Of a stretch of DNA of 64,000 bases, positions 60,101-64,000 are shown in pieces. Below the pieces are notes generated by a model. It made no database searches. It was not told the DNA's origin and was given only the letters and a program-made list of their open reading frames with translations. Numbering within the stretch: the first letter of the stretch is position 1; every line of letters starts with the position of its first letter. Both the position numbers and the translations under genes were made by a program. The DNA comes from DATMQA01 sp035566895 (GTDB taxonomy: Bacteria > Verrucomicrobiota > Verrucomicrobiia > Limisphaerales > UBA8199). The stretch lies in assembly GCA_035566895.1 (NCBI GenBank), contig DATMQA010000152.1:1-64000 (forward strand), read 5' to 3'.

Positions 60101-60849
60101 ACGTGGCGGTCACCTACGACGGCACTACTTTATTGGCCTACCTGGATGGCAATCTGGATGTCACTCATGTCATTGGCACTCCGATTGCCACTGTGCGGAC
60201 TTTCATGCAGGTGGGCTCAGCCATCGCCGGCACCGGTGTCAACGGCGGCAACGACCCTTTTCATGGTTACATCGCCTGTGCGAGAGTCGCGAGCGGCGTG
60301 CTGACCGCCGGCGATGTGGCTGCCAACTACGTCATGGGACCGCTAGGAGCGGCGACCGCGCTCACTCCGACTGGCCTAAACGGCACTCCGGGCGACGGAA
60401 AGGCAGTGGTGACCTGGAACCCTTCCGGCAATGCTTCCATTTACAATGTCAAAAGATCCCTATCCTCAAACGGGCCTTTCACCGTGATAGCGTCCAATCT
60501 AAGCACTCTTTCGCTGACCAACAGCGGCCTGGCGAACGGTACCGTCTATTACTTTGTGGTTTCGGCGGTCAATTCGGCCGGAGAGAGTCACGACTCGAAT
60601 CCGGTGAGCGTGCAGCCGGTGTCCACAACGGCGCCTCAACTCCAGGCTGGTCTCAGCAGCGGCCAACTGCAGCTCGCTTGGCCGCAGGATCATACGGGCT
60701 GGACATTGCAAGCGCAGACCAATCCGTTGAACGCCGGCCTGAGCACCAATTGGGTGACTGTCCCCGCCTCTTCTGTCACTAACCGAATGACCTTTCCACT
60801 GAGCGCGTCCGACGGCAGCGCCTTTTATAGGCTGTTTTTCGCGCCCTAA
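57127..60849 (+). CDS. Secreted DUF5703/GH95-like glycoside hydrolase with FN3 and LamG modules
   Basis: 1240 residues from a GTG, with signal (TVIFPVLGLALLALNSLSGFA). The N-terminal domain (about 25-300, YNVAWTSPSTNGSPGSMPLG, then DGDITGNVWVENNGGDLMLY) is DUF5703-like. It leads into an (alpha/alpha)6 barrel with GPGYWNQNSRHLYWPLLASG, HGGAFFPETFNFFG, and NAENPECYCIFPYRLYGIGK, resembling GH95 alpha-fucosidases. Then FN3 (about 750-840), LamG-like (about 845-1075), FN3 (about 1080-1165), and a C-terminal module ending GSAFYRLFFAP. Substrate fucose or another deoxysugar is a family guess. It shares an operon with the beta-helix protein. Confidence 0.84.
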   Translation: MKAYKTVIFPVLGLALLALNSLSGFAASLPPDVLAQLTNYNVAWTSPSTNGSPGSMPLGDGDITGNVWVENNGGDLMLYIGKSDSWSEGTRLLKIGRARMHFNPNPFVAGAPFSQTLDFYHGEIDIAAGQTGSQVNVRIWVDANQPVLRVEASGQQDFTLSCSNEVWRSAPYTPTNGTPDPPSGGWRGVNTGWTESADVGLSLADRLVSYHRNATSLYQTILTGENLNGYWTTFPDPYINRTFGATIKAPGFNKVNDYTLQSPSGTNFVVSIYAFTAQTSAATDWQNQMSNLVSQVEATDLGAARTNHYNWWDAFWNRSWIFISGDSNATLVTQGYLEQRFLEACQGRGSYPIKFNGGTFTFDYNGQNGDYRRWGPGYWNQNSRHLYWPLLASGDFDLMQPWFNAYTNMLGLQVAATSHYYGHGGAFFPETFNFFGLFELTDWGGSSTATNASNTFIKYHYQGALETLAMMLDYFSYTQDSAFATNDLVPFGTQVIRFFNQHWPKVNGKLFFYPANACEMYWSCTNSTDYLAGLMNDITKLVALPTNFTSPALISEWTNCYAALPLLPANAGGAYIIPAQTYGATHNAENPECYCIFPYRLYGIGKANFDIGLATFNHRVIKNNKNCWSQDVIEEPLVGLTASAQADALSNFSQTDSQCRFQAFWTSHNDYLPDLDNGGAAMTGLQFMLLQCSGNEIRPLPSWPSSWSVDFKLCAPGNTTVRLVLQGGNLSQLTVTPSIRSNDVVKPTPPAPTGLLATAGNGRVGLTWTASTGASGYNVKRGTSSGGPYATIASSLTKSNFLDTGVLNGTDYYYVVAATNFWGEGTNSVPVSATPTTNVAVRWEGDLIANLQSADLNPSSKVWTNRTSNPNGVGNFSTVVGGNLNVANLGYGSGTIKALFINQVGGNSVQSTLNVPTEIISNSPVSVDAWIYAVDVNQTSCYLNYGYQGGSSSPMNEREFDFDSGGHGVITGNYGPLDTAWTTPPTSGTWHYVAVTYDGTTLLAYLDGNLDVTHVIGTPIATVRTFMQVGSAIAGTGVNGGNDPFHGYIACARVASGVLTAGDVAANYVMGPLGAATALTPTGLNGTPGDGKAVVTWNPSGNASIYNVKRSLSSNGPFTVIASNLSTLSLTNSGLANGTVYYFVVSAVNSAGESHDSNPVSVQPVSTTAPQLQAGLSSGQLQLAWPQDHTGWTLQAQTNPLNAGLSTNWVTVPASSVTNRMTFPLSASDGSAFYRLFFAP

Positions 60850-60862
60850 AGAACCCGCCGCC

Positions 60863-60935
60863 CTTCGTTCATCGGCCAGAATGACACCCTCTGCGCTCTC
60901 GAATTGCAGAAGGCGGAGCGGGCATTCCTGCAAGG
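60863..60935 (+). pseudogene. Fragment of a Gfo/Idh oxidoreductase gene
   Basis: About 71 nt nearly 87% identical to 62065-62135 inside the following oxidoreductase gene. In frame it encodes FIGQNDTLCALELQKAERAF against FTGQKDTVCALEVQKAEQAF in the intact gene. It lies in the 3' gap after the glycoside hydrolase gene and is a relic of a lost paralogue. Confidence 0.85.
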
Positions 60936-60950
60936 GCTCGGGACTTGTTC

Positions 60951-60973
60951 CTCCTCCTTTTTGAGGATACCGC
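60951..60973 (+). promoter_or_regulatory. Palindromic GAGGATA motif, site 5
   Basis: CTCCTCCTTTTTGAGGATAC, followed by CGCC, ending 59 nt before the Gfo/Idh ATG at 61032. A degenerate second copy (CTCCTCTTTTGAGCA) follows at 60996-61010. Confidence 0.72.
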
Positions 60974-61031
60974 CTGCCCGCAGGTCTGCACTATGCTCCT
61001 CTTTTGAGCACCATCAGACGATGCAGAAATT

Positions 61032-62384
61032 ATGAAATCAAATGTCTATCTCGGTACACGCCGCCATTTCTTGAAAACCGCCACCGCGCTTGCCGCCGGT
61101 GCCGTGGCAGGGCCAATAATCCTGCCGCGGAGCCTTTTCGGCGCCAACGCCCCCGGCAAACGCCTGGCCATGGGCTTCGTCGGCATGGGGAAGCAATCCC
61201 GGGGCCTTTTGCACGGGTTCCTGAGCTCGAACACTGTCAGAGTGCTCGCCGTCTGCGACGTGGACACCACTCGCCGCAACGATGCCAAACAGAAGGTGGA
61301 CGGCTTTTATGCCAATTCGCCGGAGAAGTGCGACCCTTGTGCCGCGTACAATGATTTCCGCGACCTCATCAGCCGCAAGGACATTGACGCGGTCTGCATC
61401 GCCACCCCGGACCACTGGCATGCGCTCATTACTCTGGCAGCGCTGCGCGCCGGCAAGGATGTCTATTGCGAGAAGCCGCTCACCCACAATATCCATGAAG
61501 CCATCGAGGTGATGCGGGCTGTGGAGGCCCATAAACGCGTGTTGCAGACCGGCTCGATGCAGCGCTCCTCAAAGGAGTTTCGCGTGGCGTGTGAACTCGT
61601 GCTCAACGGAGCCATCGGCAAGGTGCAGCGCGTCGAGTGCAGCTTCGGCGACCCCGGCATCCCCTGCAATTTAGGCGAGGAACCGATGGAGCCGGGCCTG
61701 GATTGGGACTTCTGGGTCGGCCCCGCGCCGATGCGGCCCTACAACTCGGTGCTTAGCCCGCGAGGCCTGCACGATCATTTCCCCGATTGGCGTAAATTCC
61801 GCGAATTTGGCGGCGGCGCGGTCACCGACTGGGGCGCCCACCATCTGGACATCGCGCAGTGGGGTCTCGGCATGGACAACAGCGGGCCGGTGGAAATCCT
61901 GCCGCCGGAGAAACCGGGCGCCAAGCGCGGCGCAAAGCTGGTCTGTGCCAACGGCATTACTGTCGAGCACAAGGAAGGTTTTGACATCCATTTCTTCGGC
62001 TCCGAAGGCGAGGTCATGGTCAGTCGCGGCAAGTTTGTTTTCAAGCGCGGCGAGGAAACGATCGCTTCGTTCACCGGCCAGAAGGACACCGTCTGCGCCC
62101 TTGAAGTGCAAAAGGCGGAGCAGGCCTTCCTGAAAGACGCCAAGATCAAGCTCTACGTCAGCAGCAATCATCTCACCGATTTCCTGAACTGCGTGCAATC
62201 GCGTAAAAAGCCGATCACCAGCGAACTGGTCGGCGGACACTCCGTTATCTGCTGTCATCTGATGAACCTGGCCTACTACCACAGTCAGAAGCTCCAATGG
62301 GATCCGAAGAAATTCGCCTTTACCGGCCAAACCGGTGATCCCAAGTGGCTGACTCGTGACTACCGCGGCCCTTGGAACGTTTGA
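61032..62384 (+). CDS. TAT-exported Gfo/Idh/MocA oxidoreductase
   Basis: 450 residues. Twin-arginine signal (TRRHFLKTATALAAGAVAGP), then Rossmann GFVGMGKQSRGLLHGF, and the diagnostic VCIATPDHWHALITLAAL and GKDVYCEKPLTHNI. The C-terminal alpha/beta domain has GGGAVTDWGAHHLDIAQWG and ends DPKWLTRDYRGPWNV. These exported NAD(P)-dependent enzymes act on sugars or inositols and are numerous in planctomycete-verrucomicrobial genomes. It lies after the secreted hydrolases with its own upstream palindromic motif, so joint regulation with them is likely. Substrate not predicted. Confidence 0.93.
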   Translation: MKSNVYLGTRRHFLKTATALAAGAVAGPIILPRSLFGANAPGKRLAMGFVGMGKQSRGLLHGFLSSNTVRVLAVCDVDTTRRNDAKQKVDGFYANSPEKCDPCAAYNDFRDLISRKDIDAVCIATPDHWHALITLAALRAGKDVYCEKPLTHNIHEAIEVMRAVEAHKRVLQTGSMQRSSKEFRVACELVLNGAIGKVQRVECSFGDPGIPCNLGEEPMEPGLDWDFWVGPAPMRPYNSVLSPRGLHDHFPDWRKFREFGGGAVTDWGAHHLDIAQWGLGMDNSGPVEILPPEKPGAKRGAKLVCANGITVEHKEGFDIHFFGSEGEVMVSRGKFVFKRGEETIASFTGQKDTVCALEVQKAEQAFLKDAKIKLYVSSNHLTDFLNCVQSRKKPITSELVGGHSVICCHLMNLAYYHSQKLQWDPKKFAFTGQTGDPKWLTRDYRGPWNV

Positions 62385-62534
62385 GTTTATGGCAGGTCAC
62401 TTGAACGCCCGCCTGAAAATGGCCAGCCTGATGCTCCGACGATAACCTCCGGTCTCAATCCCCATGCCAGCCTGCTTCCCCGAAATTAAGTCTCCCAATC
62501 CGCAGTGCTTGTTTTCCACTGGCCAAAATGATAG

Positions 62535-64000
62535 ATGCATTTCGTGATCAGGCATCCTGGTTTGGCGGCGGGGGTTCTTTGGACAGCATTCGTCTCGGCT
62601 GAAGAGATTCAACCCGCTGTTCCGCCGACCAACTTGTTGCAGATTCAGAGCGTCAGGGTGGAGGGCAGGGCTGTCGGGTGGCCTGCTGGTGGTGAGTTGC
62701 GCCTAAGCCCCTTCCCGGGGAATGTTACCATCGCTTTTGGACCGGCTTCTAACTCTGCCTGGTCGCCTATCCGGTTGCACTACAAGCTCGAAGGCTACGA
62801 CACCGGTTGGCGCAGTGGTGCCGGCTCCGAAATGACCCTGACAATTCGTTTTTACAACGAGTCGCGAGACATTATCAGCCAGAAAGTATTCAAAGTTGAG
62901 GGAGACAGCCCGGGCTGGACAGGCTCGTTGGCGACCTCCCCGCTGACTCATCACCGTGAAACCGTCACTGTCCCCCGGCGCGCCTCCCGTTGCATGGTGG
63001 TGATCTCCTCCGCCGGCCCGCCCGACGCGGTCGGCATCTACGTGGTGGACGATTTTGTCCTTTCCGAGATTTGTTCCACCAACAGCTTGCCGCAAGTGTT
63101 GCTGCAAACTCCCTTTGCCCGGGCTGCCGGGACCGAGAGCACCTCCGAGAGCATGCAGGATTGGAAGCAGGACGGCATTCAGCCGGGCATGGCGAAAATT
63201 GTCATGCTCGGCCAGGCCCCGCAAACCAAGGCCCTGGCTATTCTCGATGACGACCCGCTTGGCCACGCGGAATGGCGCAATCCCATTGAAAAGGCCCCAC
63301 CCGTTACTCCCGGTGACATGCTGGTGGCCGAATGGAACGAGATGCACAGCGTGGCGGTGGCCAATACGCGTTGGGCCAGCTATCTGAAGCTGCCGCCGGG
63401 CCAGTACCAATTCCGCGTGCTGGAGGAAACTGCTTTAGGGGTGCCGACCGGCGCGGAAGCCGCGCTGGCCATCCGGGTGGCGGTGCCCTTATGGGAGCAC
63501 CCCGGGTTTTGGGTCGGCGTGGGGACGGTGTTGGTCCTCACCTCCCTGGCTGGCGCTCGCTATCGGGCCTCATACAAGTTGCGCCGCGCCGTCCAGCGCC
63601 TCCAACACCAGCGCGAGTTGGAACAGGAACGGCTGCGCCTTGCCCGGGACATTCATGATGACCTGGGGGCTCGGGTGACTGAAATCTCCCTGCTCAGCGC
63701 GATGGCCCCAGACCAGGCGAGCTTCCCTCAAAACGCTCGGGCGGATTTTGACCGGATTTCCCGCATGTCGAGGGACCTCATCGCCGCACTCTATGGGACG
63801 GTCTGGGCGGTCAGCCCCGAAAACGACAACCTCTATGCGCTGGGCGACTACCTCCGTCAGATGACCAGTCAGCTTTGTGAAGTGGCTCAATTGCGCTGTC
63901 GCTTCCATATCCCCCCTCTGCCCCGGGATGTCCAGGTCTCGAGCCAAACCCGTCATAACATCATTATGGCCATCAAGGAGGCAGTGCATAATGTGATCAA
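62535..64000 (+). CDS. Sensor histidine kinase, NarL/HisKA_3 type (3' partial)
   Basis: The frame opens at ATG 62535 (MHFVIRHPGLAAGVLWTAFV, a signal or first helix) and runs uninterrupted off the right edge, at least 488 codons. The extracytoplasmic part has a Y_Y_Y-like beta domain (IRLHYKLEGYDTGWRSGAGS) and a second sandwich-like part. A membrane helix (FWVGVGTVLVLTSLAGA) follows, then a coiled-coil and the HisKA_3 phospho-acceptor LRLARDIHDDLGARV with His in DIHDD. It would signal to a NarL-type regulator beyond the window. Position downstream of the secreted-enzyme cluster suggests that it may sense its products. Confidence 0.84.
   Translation, partial: MHFVIRHPGLAAGVLWTAFVSAEEIQPAVPPTNLLQIQSVRVEGRAVGWPAGGELRLSPFPGNVTIAFGPASNSAWSPIRLHYKLEGYDTGWRSGAGSEMTLTIRFYNESRDIISQKVFKVEGDSPGWTGSLATSPLTHHRETVTVPRRASRCMVVISSAGPPDAVGIYVVDDFVLSEICSTNSLPQVLLQTPFARAAGTESTSESMQDWKQDGIQPGMAKIVMLGQAPQTKALAILDDDPLGHAEWRNPIEKAPPVTPGDMLVAEWNEMHSVAVANTRWASYLKLPPGQYQFRVLEETALGVPTGAEAALAIRVAVPLWEHPGFWVGVGTVLVLTSLAGARYRASYKLRRAVQRLQHQRELEQERLRLARDIHDDLGARVTEISLLSAMAPDQASFPQNARADFDRISRMSRDLIAALYGTVWAVSPENDNLYALGDYLRQMTSQLCEVAQLRCRFHIPPLPRDVQVSSQTRHNIIMAIKEAVHNVI

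Noticed and set aside
1..64000. CRISPR arrays, tRNA or rRNA genes
   Set aside because: No regularly spaced identical repeats with unique spacers, no cloverleaf with TTCGA arm in a suitable context, and no rRNA-like conserved blocks were noticed on reading the sequence.

Overview
This window looks like chromosomal DNA of a free-living Verrucomicrobiota bacterium, most likely of the soil and freshwater Pedosphaera/Limisphaera type. This is an inference, because no rRNA gene is present. The grounds are high GC, very large secreted proteins built from LamG, FN3, discoidin and beta-helix modules that end in FYRL-type C-termini, TAT-exported Gfo/Idh and aldo-keto reductases, paired PilT ATPases, and intergenic gaps full of palindromic and short tandem repeats.

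Layout. 1-4.4 kb: tail of a proline-rich membrane protein, a small basic protein, and a minus-strand operon of two PilT-family ATPases with a degenerate receiver. 4.4-11.4 kb: housekeeping genes (MidA-like methyltransferase, aldo-keto reductase, xseB, dxs, icd). After icd comes an 825-bp insert carrying a Phd/VapC-type toxin-antitoxin pair, followed by a second, diverged copy of the icd 3' end. 11.5-15.6 kb: a GntR/ABC exporter operon with a perfect long inverted repeat in each intergenic gap. 16-18.6 kb: a fatty acid desaturase and an RRM RNA-binding protein that share a similar 5' leader, then an unknown protein. 18.7-25.5 kb: a GH51-type arabinofuranosidase, an OmpR/HK two-component pair and an exported protein of unknown function. 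25.7-32.9 kb: a broken kinase-like gene, a small conserved-looking protein, XylA, a hexose-phosphate mutarotase, a c-di-AMP (ydaO) riboswitch ahead of a KimA-like potassium importer, an exported FAD oxidoreductase and a HTH protein.

33-38.7 kb is a uronate/pectin segment: a secreted phosphatase, an MFS relic, glucarate dehydratase, 5-dehydro-4-deoxyglucarate dehydratase, a decayed beta-helix pectate-lyase-like gene and a GH105 hydrolase. 39-62.4 kb holds four giant exported proteins (2450, 1907, 1490 and 1240 aa) and a Gfo/Idh oxidoreductase. A 23-bp palindromic motif, CTCCTC-N-CTTT-N-GAGGATA, occurs five times here, always in the same orientation and always 5' of these genes. The window ends inside a NarL-type sensor kinase gene.

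Together the right half reads as a plant-polysaccharide scavenging island: secreted binding and lyase/hydrolase proteins, oligosaccharide trimming, then glucarate and xylose catabolism, possibly under a shared regulator. The strongest leads are the icd-end toxin-antitoxin insertion, the five-copy palindrome, the shared desaturase/RRM leader, and the riboswitch-KimA unit. Several gene relics (kinase-like, MFS, beta-helix, Gfo/Idh fragment) show active decay between the working genes.
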